Assembly: GCA_038137215.1 (NCBI GenBank)
Contig: JAYQBG010000015.1
Location: 1-64,000 of the forward strand
Direction: 5' to 3'
Length of the DNA: 64,000 nt
From: JABJAG01 sp038137215
GTDB taxonomy: Bacteria > Pseudomonadota > Alphaproteobacteria > UBA6615
Position 1 is the stretch's first letter. The number at the start of each line of letters is the position of its first letter. A model generated the notes under the pieces. The model was not told where the DNA came from, searched no databases, and saw nothing but the letters and a program-made list of their open reading frames with translations. This document shows positions 17,645 to 25,991 of the stretch, piece after piece. A program made the position numbers and the translations under genes.

Positions 17645-18220
17645 CTATTCTTCGCGGAATGTGATACCGCGTTCCCCATAGGCGTAGATGACACCCTGGC
17701 CGAACTTGTTCCGGATCAGTTCCGTCACCTCCGGCGGCATGGAGATGTCGTTGTAGTCCTCCCGCGAGGTCCCGGTGATCACCACCAGCAGGCGCGCATC
17801 GGCGTCCGAAATATTCTCGAACTGCCGGTCCACCCCGGGCGGGACGGCGATCATGTCGTGGGGCTCCAGATCGATATGCTGTTCGGCTTCACGCCCCCAG
17901 CGGATACGGAACTTTCCGGTCAGGCACATGAAGCTCTCGACCGTATAGTGGTGGGCGTGGAGCAGCGGTTTGTCGCCGGGCGGGCAGCGCGCGATGATCA
18001 CGCTGACCCCGCTGTCCCTGGCAATGGCGGGCTGCTGTGCCATGGGGCCGCCCTGGGTGGCGGGCGCCATCATCAGGTAGAGCGTCTCGGCAGCCATGAT
18101 CTCATAGGCCTCGCGGGGAATCCCGATTGCCTCTGCATAATGCGCCGACTGGGACTCCTGGTCCGAAAACCGCGCGATTCTGGAGGCCATTTCGGCCTGA
18201 CTCACTTCGATGGTGTCCAT
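17645..18220 (-). CDS. Cupin-domain protein
   Basis: This 191-residue protein has one clear cupin barrel. The first motif, LLHAHHYTVESFMCLTGKFR, has the spaced histidines and glutamate of a metal site. The second motif region reads DMIAVPPGVDRQFENIS, where the usual second-motif histidine appears to be replaced (PPGVDRQF). Metal binding may therefore be incomplete. I start at ATG 18220, which has GGGGGAG six bases upstream, rather than at the longer frame beginning at 18334. It is divergent from the cyclase-amidase genes with a 147-base spacer. The function is unknown. Confidence 0.78.
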   Translation of the reverse strand: MDTIEVSQAEMASRIARFSDQESQSAHYAEAIGIPREAYEIMAAETLYLMMAPATQGGPMAQQPAIARDSGVSVIIARCPPGDKPLLHAHHYTVESFMCLTGKFRIRWGREAEQHIDLEPHDMIAVPPGVDRQFENISDADARLLVVITGTSREDYNDISMPPEVTELIRNKFGQGVIYAYGERGITFREE

Positions 18221-18367
18221 GTGCTCCCCCGTCTTCGGCACGTCTGCATCCCGAGCATACGGTCCAAACCGTGGCGAGGACAATGAGGCCGGAGATGCCG
18301 GTCGATTTTCCAAAAGGAAAAATGCTAGCGTCACCTCCGCTTTCAGTCGATCCGGAGGAGAAATTTA

Positions 18368-19069
18368 ATGGCACGGCGCATCATCGATTTGAGTCTCGAT
18401 ATCGAAGACAACATGCCTTCCCACAAATTGTTTCAGAGTCCCGTCTATCTGCAGGCGATGACCCACGAGAACACCAAGGCGCTGGAACTGGGCACACCGG
18501 ACGACCCGATCACCTTCCAGACCAACTTCATCAGCACCCTTGATCATGTGGGCACCCATGTGGATGCCTTGCGCCATTTCGACCCCAACGGCGCGTCGAT
18601 CGACGAAATGCCCATCGATCGGTTCTTCGGCAAGGCGGTCTGTTTCGACCTGCGCCACATCCCCGATCTGGGGGATATCGATGTGGCCGATATGGAAAAG
18701 GCCGAGGAAGAATCCGGCGTGAAGGTGGACGGCCATATCATCCTGCTGTGTTCGGGCCTGCACAAACGCCATTACCCGGACCGGGAGGTGGTTTTGTCGA
18801 ATCCGGGTATCACCGTGGCCGCGACCCAGTGGATGTACGACCGGGGCTCGCGCCTGCACGGCGTCGAAGGGCCTTCGACGGACAAGCCGTCCGACAGCCT
18901 GTTCGCCCAGCACCGCATCTGCCGCGAACTCGGCATCAGCCACATGGAGTGGCTGGTCAACCTGGAGGAATTGATCGGGCTGGGAGAGTTTGAGTTCTTC
19001 GGCGTGCCGCTGCGCTTCAAGGGCGGGTCCGGCTCGCCGATCCGCGCCTTCGCCATCGTTGACGATTGA
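18368..19069 (+). CDS. Cyclase-family metal-dependent hydrolase
   Basis: This 233-residue member of the cyclase superfamily groups with kynurenine formamidase and isatin hydrolase. The metal-binding signature STLDHVGTHVDALRHFDPNG lies at about residues 56-75, matching the HxGTHxDxxxHF motif, and a further conserved block is GSRLHGVEGPSTDKPS. These enzymes open ring amides or N-formyl amides by water attack. The ATG has a strong GGAGG about nine bases upstream. It is followed by an amidase gene on the same strand, which suggests a two-step pathway in which a ring is opened and the amide then cleaved. That pairing is inference. Confidence 0.85.
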   Translation: MARRIIDLSLDIEDNMPSHKLFQSPVYLQAMTHENTKALELGTPDDPITFQTNFISTLDHVGTHVDALRHFDPNGASIDEMPIDRFFGKAVCFDLRHIPDLGDIDVADMEKAEEESGVKVDGHIILLCSGLHKRHYPDREVVLSNPGITVAATQWMYDRGSRLHGVEGPSTDKPSDSLFAQHRICRELGISHMEWLVNLEELIGLGEFEFFGVPLRFKGGSGSPIRAFAIVDD

Positions 19070-19086
19070 TCGGGACGGACTGGCAC

Positions 19087-20490
19087 ATGGCGCACGACCT
19101 CGACTATATGAGCGCGGCGGAGATGCGGCTGCGCATCGCGCGCAAGGATCTGTCTCCGGTGGAGCTGACCCGGCGCGCCCTGGAGCGGGCCGAAGAGACC
19201 GAGCCGCACCTCAATGCCTTCTTCGTCCTGCAGGCCGATGCGGCGCTGGAGGCCGCGCAGGCGGCCGAAGACGCCGTCATGTCGGGGGCGCGCCTGGGCG
19301 ATCTGCACGGGATTCCCGTTTCGGTGAAGGATCTGATCGCCGTGGGCGGCGCACCCTTTTCGCTCGGGTCGAAGACCATGGACGGCAATGTCGCCGCCGA
19401 AGACGCCCCGGCCGTGGAGCGTGTGCGCGCCGCGGGGGCGATCGTCATCGGCAAGACCACCACCAGCGAGTTTGGCTGCAAGCCGGTGGGCGATTCTCCG
19501 CTGACCGGGATCACCCGCAATCCGTGGAACACCGGCAAGACCCCGGGCGGGTCGAGCGCCGGGGCTGCCGCTTCGGTCGCGGCAGGCGTGACGCCCTTTG
19601 CACTGGGAACCGATGGCGGCGGCTCGGTGCGTATTCCCTCGTCCTTCTGCGGGCTGGCCGGGATCAAGGGCAGTTTTGCCCGCGTGCCGGTCTGGCCGAC
19701 TTCGGCGACGCCGACGCTCGCCCATGTCGGGCCGCTGGCGCGCAATGTGCGCGATGCCGCGCTGCTCTTCTCGGCGATTGCCGGATATGACACCCGCGAT
19801 CCCTTCAGCATCGCCGGGCCGGTGCCCGATATGCGCGGCGCCTGTGACGAGCCGGTGGAAGGCATGCGAGTCGCCTGGAGTCCCACCCTTGGCTATGCCC
19901 GCCCCAACGACGATGTGGTCGCGGTGGTCGAGGCGGCGGTCAAAAAGTTCGAGGATGCGGGCGCCATCGTTGAGCAGGTCGATGACGTGTTCGACGCAGA
20001 CCCGTCGGACCTCTGGACGGCCGAGTTCTACGCTGGGGTCGGCATCAAGCTGCGCGATTTTCTAGAAAACAAGCGCGATCTGCTCGATCCCGCTGTGGCC
20101 GATATTCTCGAGCCCGCCCTCGATCAGGAGATGCAGGACTACTACACCAAGGTCTTCACGCGCTACGCCCTGCGCGACCGGATGACGGCGCTGTTTTCGA
20201 ACTACGACGTGCTGCTCTCCCCGGTGCTGCCGGTGTCCTCGCTCGATGTGGGAAAGAATATTCCCGACAGCCACGCCGACCGGAACCTTGTTTCCTGGGT
20301 CTATTACACCTACCCGTTCAACCTGACCGGCCAGCCCGCCGGGGCGGTCTGCGCCGGGTTGTCTCCCGACGGCATGCCGGTGGGCCTGCAGGCGGTGGGG
20401 CGCTATCTCGACGAGGCCGCGGTCGTCCGCGCCATGGCCTTCGTCGAACGCATGCAGCCTGCGGGCTACAATCTGTGCGGGCTCGACTAA
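19087..20490 (+). CDS. Amidase (amidase signature family)
   Basis: This 467-residue amidase signature enzyme has the complete Ser-cisSer-Lys triad: the lysine in GIPVSVKDLIAVGG, the cis-serine in TPGGSSAGAAAS, and the nucleophile in GTDGGGSVRIPSSFCGLAG. It hydrolyses a linear or aryl amide to acid plus ammonia. GatA is possible by family but unlikely, since no gatB or gatC lies nearby. The frame could also begin at TTG 19066, overlapping the cyclase stop. ATG 19087 was preferred because of the GGGACGGAC sequence upstream. Codon 20062 region contains a rare CTA leucine (FLENKRD). It is likely co-transcribed with the preceding cyclase gene. Confidence 0.88.
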   Translation: MAHDLDYMSAAEMRLRIARKDLSPVELTRRALERAEETEPHLNAFFVLQADAALEAAQAAEDAVMSGARLGDLHGIPVSVKDLIAVGGAPFSLGSKTMDGNVAAEDAPAVERVRAAGAIVIGKTTTSEFGCKPVGDSPLTGITRNPWNTGKTPGGSSAGAAASVAAGVTPFALGTDGGGSVRIPSSFCGLAGIKGSFARVPVWPTSATPTLAHVGPLARNVRDAALLFSAIAGYDTRDPFSIAGPVPDMRGACDEPVEGMRVAWSPTLGYARPNDDVVAVVEAAVKKFEDAGAIVEQVDDVFDADPSDLWTAEFYAGVGIKLRDFLENKRDLLDPAVADILEPALDQEMQDYYTKVFTRYALRDRMTALFSNYDVLLSPVLPVSSLDVGKNIPDSHADRNLVSWVYYTYPFNLTGQPAGAVCAGLSPDGMPVGLQAVGRYLDEAAVVRAMAFVERMQPAGYNLCGLD

Positions 20491-20538
20491 GTCAGATTCT
20501 GGACGTTCGTCACCTTCTGGCGCGGGCTTGCCGGCATG

Positions 20539-20946
20539 CTAGGTGGGCATCCGCGGAAACGCCGGTAGCTCCGGGTTGAGCGGGGTCGATTCGATCATGC
20601 TGTCGGTGAACACGTTGAAGGCGGGTTTTACTTCGGCCGTCTGGTCGATGACAACGCCGCGGATGCTCAGCATGCCGGGGCGGTTGGAGTTGCGGCCGAA
20701 CAGTTGCGCGCCGCAATCCGGGCAGAAGAGCTTCTCGATATTCGCGCCGCTATCGGCCTTGTGCCGGTACACCTTCGGGGTGCCGGTCACGGTGATGGCG
20801 TCCTCGGCGACGGTGATCAGGGTGGCATAGGCCGCACCGGTGGCGACCCGGCAATCGACACAGTGGCAGTTGCCCGCGCGCGCGATCTCGGCATCGCCGC
20901 TGAAGCTGATGTTGCCGCACAGGCATTTTCCGGACAATATCGGCAT
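20539..20946 (-). CDS. GFA-family (glutathione-dependent formaldehyde-activating fold) protein
   Basis: This 135-residue zinc protein of the GFA/CENP-V fold has the three cysteine groups in place: KCLCGNISFSG (residues about 7-17), GNCHCVDCRVATGAAY (about 26-41) and FCPDCGAQLFGRNS. The founding member was proposed to help glutathione react with formaldehyde, but most homologues have no assigned reaction. It is convergent with the amidase gene and ends in TAG. The presence of several glutathione transferases nearby fits a thiol-related role, but this is only context. Confidence 0.85.
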   Translation of the reverse strand: MPILSGKCLCGNISFSGDAEIARAGNCHCVDCRVATGAAYATLITVAEDAITVTGTPKVYRHKADSGANIEKLFCPDCGAQLFGRNSNRPGMLSIRGVVIDQTAEVKPAFNVFTDSMIESTPLNPELPAFPRMPT

Positions 20947-21083
20947 GGAGGGGGTCCGACTGTTCGTGGTTTCGAGACCGGGCTAGCCTAGGAGAGTGCG
21001 TTCGTGCCGTCCAGACCGGGCGGGCGCATGCCGACCATATTCGAGCGTCATGGCCGAATTTCACCCGGGCATCTCAAACCGCC

Positions 21084-21112
21084 GTCATGCCCGGACTTGA
21101 TCCGGGCATCTC
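21084..21112. repeat. Short palindromic repeat, family D, copy 1
   Basis: The 29-base element contains the inverted repeat ATGCCCGGACTTGATCCGGG followed by CATC. An identical core is present at 38928-38955. A degraded trace (ACCCGGGCATCTC) lies just upstream at about 21063-21075. Confidence 0.75.
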
Positions 21113-21122
21113 TGCCGGACTG

Positions 21123-21216
21123 AGCCCTCACCCTGAGCCTCCTTATCCCGAGCTTGTCGAGGGACGAAGGGCGAGGGCGGCATCCTCATACTTTGACAAG
21201 CTCAGCATGAGGATGT
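21123..21216. repeat. Palindromic repeat, family C, copy 1
   Basis: The element begins AGCCCTCACCCTGAGCCT and ends with CTCAGCATGAGGATG, arms that are inverted relative to one another around CGAAGGGCGAGGGC. A shorter copy is at 31447-31517 and a fragment lies at about 36429-36472. Confidence 0.75.
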
Positions 21217-21251
21217 TGTGAGATACCCGGGTCTGACGAAAGCGGGGGCGG

Positions 21252-21339
21252 TTATTGCGAGGGCCGAAGGCCCGCGGCAATCCAGAGCGGGCCTGGCTGA
21301 CCCCTGGATTACTTCGTCGCTGCGCGCCTCGCAATGACG
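21252..21339. repeat. Palindromic repeat, family B, copy 1
   Basis: This roughly 88-base element starts ATTGCGAGGGCCGAAGGCCC and ends in the inverted partner CGCCTCGCAATGAC. Copies occur at 38811-38895 and 44894-44983, and half of one at about 16165-16186. This is a well-known type of alphaproteobacterial intergenic palindrome. Confidence 0.8.
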
Positions 21340-21405
21340 CGAACTCAACCCTCTCCGCCCTTGAGGGAGGAGAGGGAGAGAAGACAGATGCGGTCGGGGG
21401 CCGCC

Positions 21406-22242
21406 TCAGTCGTAGAATGCGATCGTCCGGGTTTCGATGCTCTGGCGTGGGGCGGCGTCGGGCGGGCTGGTCGGGTCGTCGAAGGCCGAATGGGCGGTCC
21501 AGCGGGCGCGGCCGTCCGTCTCGGTGTCGTAGCATTTCAGCAGGATCACCTCCTCGGGCGTCATCTTCGGGAAGTAGAGCCAGCGGTGGTTCGGGTTGTA
21601 GCGGGTGCGGTGAATCTCGCCCACCCGGTCGGAATAGACCAGATCCATCAGAACCATGTCGTCGTCGTCCAGGGATTGCCACTCGCAGATGCCCAGCGGC
21701 GCTTCCTCGACCGTGCCGTGGATCGAGCGCCAGACGTTGATATAGACATAGCGCTTCTTGAGCATCGCCTCGGCCTCGTCGGGCGGCAGCAGGTCGCGCA
21801 CCCGCTGGGGGCCTGATTTGTCGGTGTAGTCGTTGTGGACGATGCGGACGGGTTCGCGCAGCTTCTCGGTGCGGCGCCGGTCCTCATCGGCCACACGCAG
21901 GGTGTGGTCGAAGACCAGAACCCGGGACGCGCCGGTGGCCGCCTTCACCAGCCGCTCGACCTCCGGGTTATAGACCGTCTCGATCTGGGTCGGGTCCTGG
22001 AAGTCGGTGACGGCGCTCGCCTCGCGCGTGAAGGCCAGCCCGTTGCGGTCCAGCGTCAACTCGCCGGCAATCGCGCGCGCGTCATAGACGGGCACGGTGC
22101 GCGGGTCGGTCACCTCCTCGCGGCGGTTGGATTCGCCCATCTCGGCGATGTAGGTGACGGGGCGGACCTCGCTGTCGTCCACATAGTTCATGGTGGCTTC
22201 GACGAAGGGCAGATCGGCGGCGTTGCGGGCGGGCATGGTCAT
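21406..22242 (-). CDS. CmcJ/NvfI-family oxidoreductase
   Basis: This 278-residue protein belongs to the CmcJ/NvfI family, named from a cephamycin 7-alpha-methoxylation protein and a fungal Fe/2-oxoglutarate-like enzyme. The family blocks seen are ATMNYVDDSEVRPVTYI near the N-terminus, RVLVFDHTLR, RIVHNDYTDKSGPQRVRDLL, and INVWRSIHGTVEEAPLGICE, ending in TAHSAFDDPTSPPDAAPRQS. H and D in VHNDYTD and H in TAHSAFDDP could ligate iron. The exact reaction is unknown. It is divergent from the FAD monooxygenase pseudogene with a 134-base spacer, which suggests they served a common pathway on an aromatic or secondary metabolite. Confidence 0.82.
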   Translation of the reverse strand: MTMPARNAADLPFVEATMNYVDDSEVRPVTYIAEMGESNRREEVTDPRTVPVYDARAIAGELTLDRNGLAFTREASAVTDFQDPTQIETVYNPEVERLVKAATGASRVLVFDHTLRVADEDRRRTEKLREPVRIVHNDYTDKSGPQRVRDLLPPDEAEAMLKKRYVYINVWRSIHGTVEEAPLGICEWQSLDDDDMVLMDLVYSDRVGEIHRTRYNPNHRWLYFPKMTPEEVILLKCYDTETDGRARWTAHSAFDDPTSPPDAAPRQSIETRTIAFYD

Positions 22243-22376
22243 GGCGTGTTTCCTCGCGCGGGTTTGGCTCTATCAAATAGTTCCCGGGGGTCGTCTGTCG
22301 AGGGTGAATTTGGAGATGTGTTGTTCCGCGTCGCGAAGTTGGCTTTTCCGCGCCGAAATGGTTAGACGGTAGAACC

Positions 22377-23837
22377 ATGGAAAACACAGACATTCTGATC
22401 GCGGGCGGCGGGCCGGTGGGGCTGACCATGGCGCTGGAACTGGCCCGGTTCGGCGTGCGCGCCATCCTGATCAACGACGGCGTCGAGACGGCCCTGCACC
22501 CGAAGGCGAACGCCATCAACGCGCGGACCATGGAGCATTTCCGCTGCCACGGTATCGGCCCGAGGCTGCGCGCGGCGGCCCTGCCGGGTGACCATCCCAC
22601 CGATGTCTGCTACGTCACCCGGCTGACCGGGCGGGAGATTGCGCGGGTGAACATGCCCTCGAGCCGCGATGCGGTGGCCGAGGCCCGGGCGGGCGCCAGC
22701 CCGTATGACTGCGCCGAGCCGCCCCATCGCTGCAGCCAGGTCTATCTGGAGCCGATCCTGCGCGACGCGGTCGCGGCCCGGCCGGGCATCGATCTGCGGT
22801 TTGGGCACCGGCTGGAGTCCTTCCGTTAGGACGCCGGCGGCGTGATTGTGACGGTGCGCAATCTGGAAACCGACACGACCTATGACGTGACGGCGCGGCA
22901 TCTGGTTGGGGCGGATGGCGGCAAGAGTTCCGTGCGCCGCCAGCTCGGCATCCGCTATGAGGGCGGCGTGCAGCGGCGGATGGTGGCCGGGGCGATGATG
23001 GCGACGCTCTTCGAAGCGCGGGACCGCACGGCGTGGCTGACCATCGACCCGGCCTGGCAGTACTGGGTCATCGCGGCGGATTTGCGCGCGCTGCTGGTCT
23101 CGGTCGATGGGGCGGACAAGTTTGTCCTGCTGACGCGGATTCCCGACGGGACGGACCCGGACGACGTGGACGATCTGGCGCTGCTCGCCACGGCGGCGGG
23201 CCGCCCGGTGGAGGCGAACATCATCCTGCGCCAGCCCTGGACGGCGGGCCATGCGCTGCTGCCGGAATCCTATGGCGGCGATGGCGTCTGGCTGGTGGGC
23301 GATGCGGCCCATCTGTTCACGCCCACCGGCGGGCTGGGCATGAACACCGGCGTCGATGACGCGGTGAACCTAGCCTGAAAGCTGGCGGGCGATGTGCAGG
23401 GCTGGGGCGGCGGGCAGCTGCTGGCGACCTATGCGGAAGACCGGCGCCCGGTGGGCGTACGCAATCTGGAGTTTGCACGGGGCTTTGCCGAATCCGTGGG
23501 CACCTTCGCGGTCGATCCGGCGATCGAGACCAACACGCCGGAAGGGGCTGCCGAGCGGGAACGGCTGGGCAATCATCTGGGCGATCACGGACGGCGGGAG
23601 TTTCTGATTCCCGGGATTGCGCTGGGTGTGAGGTATACGGGCTCGCGGCTGGTCACCGATGACGGGACGGAGGCTGTTCCCGACGACCCGCATCACTATG
23701 TGGCCACGGCGAAGCCCGGCCATCGCGCGCCCCATGTCTGGCGCGCCGACGGGACGGCGCTGTGCGACCACTTCGCGGACGGATTTACGCTGTTGCGGGC
23801 CAATGCGGTGATCGACGGGGCGCGGGGCGGCGCCTGA
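22377..23837 (+). pseudogene. FAD-dependent aromatic monooxygenase, two in-frame stops
   Basis: The locus encodes a class A flavoprotein hydroxylase of the PHBH/PheA type. The Rossmann motif LIAGGGPVGLTMALELAR is at the N-terminus. The DG motif is LVGADGGKSSVRRQLG and the GD motif is VWLVGDAAHLFTPTGGLGMN. The 487-codon frame runs without indels but has TAG at 22827-22829 (after LESFR) and TGA at 23376-23378. The second lies in the family motif NLAWKLA, where the Trp codon TGG reads TGA. The leucine two codons before it is the rare CTA, so CTGGCCTGG appears as CTAGCCTGA. Only fragments could be made without readthrough. It is either a recent pseudogene or affected by base-call errors. Confidence 0.85.
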
Positions 23838-23858
23838 GAGGCCTTACAGCAATACGCC

Positions 23859-24494
23859 TCAGAGCGATGCGCTCGGCCGCGTTTTCACGCGTTCGAACCA
23901 GCGCCGGGCCTGGGTGGCGTCTTCCGGGAGGGTCAGCTTCAGCCAGCCGGCGAACTCCACCGTGACGAAGGCCATGATATCGGCCGCCGAGAAATCATCG
24001 CCCGCCAGGAATGCGCGCTCGGCCAGGGTGTCCTCGAGCAGTTCGAAGAAATGCCCGATCCGGCGGGTGCCGCGTTCGACCAGTTCGGGGATCTGCGCGT
24101 AATTGTGGGGGCCCGTCAGGGCGCGATCCTGCATCCCCCTGGCCTTGTTGCGCAGCGCCTCGCCGACCGCGAAAAACCCGTCCTGCTCGGCCCGCCAGAC
24201 AGCGTCTGCGATCGCCGCCTTCTTGGCCGGGCCGGTTCCGAGCAGGGCCGGGTCCGGGTAGATTTCCTCCAGATAGCGCCAGCAGCCCTGGGTGGTCAGA
24301 AAGCGCGTGCCGTCGTCGGCCTCGAGCACCGGGACCGTACAGAACGGATTGATCGCGCGGAAGGCCGCACCCATCTGTTCCCGCTCGCGCAGATTGACCT
24401 CGACCGTCTCGATGGCCCCGGTCAGGCCCTTCTCGGCGATGAACATGCGCACCAGGCGCGGGCTGGGCGCGGTGGCGCAATCGTAGAATTTCAT
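23859..24494 (-). CDS. Glutathione S-transferase family protein
   Basis: This 211-residue GST has an N-terminal thioredoxin-like domain (MKFYDCATAPSPRLVRMFIA, with the cis-proline site in INPFCTVPVLEADDG) and an all-helical C-terminal domain (FLAGDDFSAADIMAFVTVEF). The active-site position is SPR, so a serine-type activator is likely. It is convergent with the FAD monooxygenase pseudogene, the end of which is only about 20 bases away. The substrate is unknown. Confidence 0.85.
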   Translation of the reverse strand: MKFYDCATAPSPRLVRMFIAEKGLTGAIETVEVNLREREQMGAAFRAINPFCTVPVLEADDGTRFLTTQGCWRYLEEIYPDPALLGTGPAKKAAIADAVWRAEQDGFFAVGEALRNKARGMQDRALTGPHNYAQIPELVERGTRRIGHFFELLEDTLAERAFLAGDDFSAADIMAFVTVEFAGWLKLTLPEDATQARRWFERVKTRPSASL

Positions 24495-24680
24495 GGCGGC
24501 GGCTCTTTGAGATTTGGAACGGCGCCCAACTTACCCGGCCTTTGCCCGCGATCAAAATCAGCCTGGTCAGAACCGACCTCCCGGCGGCATGTCGGCCGTT
24601 GCCGTTCTGCTGCCGGAACGAGAACCGGCGCGCCTTCATCGAAGGAGCGTCGGCCCTGTTTCAGTGATGCGCGTGTCTGC

Positions 24681-25319
24681 CTATTCGGGGATCGGGAGCG
24701 GCTGGTCGTTCTCGGGAATGTTCCAGGCGCGCTGAACCGCCGGACGGTCGAGCATGGTCATGTACCAGCGGCGGACATTGGGATACTCGTTGAGGTCGAT
24801 CTCCTGCCAGTTGTGGCGGGCCGCCCAGGGCCAGCAGGCCATGTCGGCAATGGAGTAGTCGTCCACGATGAATTCGCGGCCCTCGAGCCGGTCATTGAGC
24901 ACGCGATAGAGGCGGCGCGCTTCGGTCTCGTAGCGTTCCTGTGCATAGGGTGCGATGCCCGGATTGTATTTGGTGAAGTGGTGGACCTGGCCGAGGATCG
25001 GTCCGAAGCCGCCCATCTGCCACATCAGCCATTCCATGGTGCGCCAATAGGCATCCTTGTCCTTGGTGTTCAGGAACTGACCGGTCTTTTCGGCGAGATA
25101 GAGCAGAATCGCGCCGGTTTCGAACAACGGGTAGTCGTTGTTGTCGGTATCGACGATCGCCGGAATCTTGTTGTTCGGCGCAATTTTCAGGAATTCGGGG
25201 TCGAACTGTTCGTCCTTGCCGATATTCACCGAATGGGTGTTGTACTCAAGACCCGTCTCTTCGAGCATGATCGCGACCTTGCGACCGTTCGGCGTGAACC
25301 ACGTGTAAAATTCGATCAT
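24681..25319 (-). CDS. Nu-class-like glutathione S-transferase (YfcG/YghU type)
   Basis: This 212-residue GST resembles E. coli YfcG and YghU, which act as glutathione-dependent disulfide reductases. The N-terminal FYTWFTPNGRKVAIMLEETG and the glutathione-site block FLKIAPNNKIPAIVDTD followed by LFETGAILLYLAEKTG are typical of that group. The helical domain includes IVDDYSIADMACWPWAAR. It lies 187 bases upstream of the first GST gene on the same strand. The spacer holds no gene or clear signal. Confidence 0.88.
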   Translation of the reverse strand: MIEFYTWFTPNGRKVAIMLEETGLEYNTHSVNIGKDEQFDPEFLKIAPNNKIPAIVDTDNNDYPLFETGAILLYLAEKTGQFLNTKDKDAYWRTMEWLMWQMGGFGPILGQVHHFTKYNPGIAPYAQERYETEARRLYRVLNDRLEGREFIVDDYSIADMACWPWAARHNWQEIDLNEYPNVRRWYMTMLDRPAVQRAWNIPENDQPLPIPE

Positions 25320-25437
25320 CGGCGACCTCTTTTCTTGTGTTCCTGAAGGGAAATTGTCGCTGGGAACCTATTGGCCATGCCGGGCAGGGTCAATCGCCGC
25401 ACAATCACAAGTTTATGCGGGATTGGGAACAGGCCTG

Positions 25438-25851
25438 TCAGTTCACCCGCTTCCAGATGATGACCTGTTTGGTCTCTCCGTCCGGCCCCATGCCGGTGAA
25501 GACCATCCGCGTGCCTTCGTGCTCGATCTCGCGCGTCAGGGACAGCCCCGCCATATTCGGATCGAGCGCGTGTTTGAGTTCATGGGTCACGGAATCCTTT
25601 TCCAGCGACCACGAACCGGCATAGTTGAAGTAGCTGGCAAAGGCTTCCGCCCGGTCTTCGTCACTGGCCCGATCGGCCGGCAGGAACCGGCCGGCGGTGT
25701 GCACAATCGCCGACATGTGGTGGTCGGGTGTGTACATGATCATACCGCTCGCATCGCGTCCCATGGGATGGGTGCGGGTTCCGTCCGGGGCCTCGGCGTA
25801 CATCTCCTCAAGCGCCCAGGCGCCGATCAAATCCTCGTCTTTGATTGCCAT
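25438..25851 (-). CDS. Lipocalin-like domain protein
   Basis: This 137-residue protein has a lipocalin-like beta-barrel pattern. It opens with DLIGAWALEEMYAEAPDGTR and contains GMIMYTPDHHMSAIVH, then SLEKDSVTHELKHALDPNMAG and a closing strand KQVIIWKRVN. The longer open frame upstream crosses the assembly gap and is not coding. The start at 25851 gives the normal family N-terminus. It has no signal peptide, so it is cytoplasmic. The ligand is unknown. It is divergent from the aminopeptidase gene. Confidence 0.8.
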   Translation of the reverse strand: MAIKDEDLIGAWALEEMYAEAPDGTRTHPMGRDASGMIMYTPDHHMSAIVHTAGRFLPADRASDEDRAEAFASYFNYAGSWSLEKDSVTHELKHALDPNMAGLSLTREIEHEGTRMVFTGMGPDGETKQVIIWKRVN

Positions 25852-25991
25852 ATCCGTCCTCGTTGTTGGTGGCGGGAGCCTAGTCGTTTTCGGTGCGGTG
25901 TTGAAGCGGATAGGACGGGCCAACCCGTTGCGGGTACCCGGCGTGTCGGGCAAAGTCCCGTGCATATGTTTTGACAGCAGAGGACTGAACC

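Larger units (their letters stand above)
20947..21405. other. Gene-free 459-base spacer packed with repeats
   Basis: No gene is supported here. The stretch holds at least four different dispersed palindromic elements laid end to end: GTCATGCCCGGACTTGATCC (from 21084), the CCCTCACCCTGAGCCT type (21123-21216), the ATTGCGAGGGCC type (21252-21339), and a CTCTCCGCCCTTGAGGGAGG tract (from about 21350). Copies of each occur elsewhere in the window. Short open frames across it are artefacts of these repeats. Confidence 0.8.

Noticed and set aside
19087..20490. gatA (Glu-tRNA amidotransferase subunit A)
   Set aside because: The signature is general to amidases, no gatB or gatC is present, and the partner is a cyclase-family hydrolase.
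21084..21339. CRISPR-like array
   Set aside because: The repeats are of different families, unevenly spaced and internally palindromic over long arms. No cas genes are nearby.
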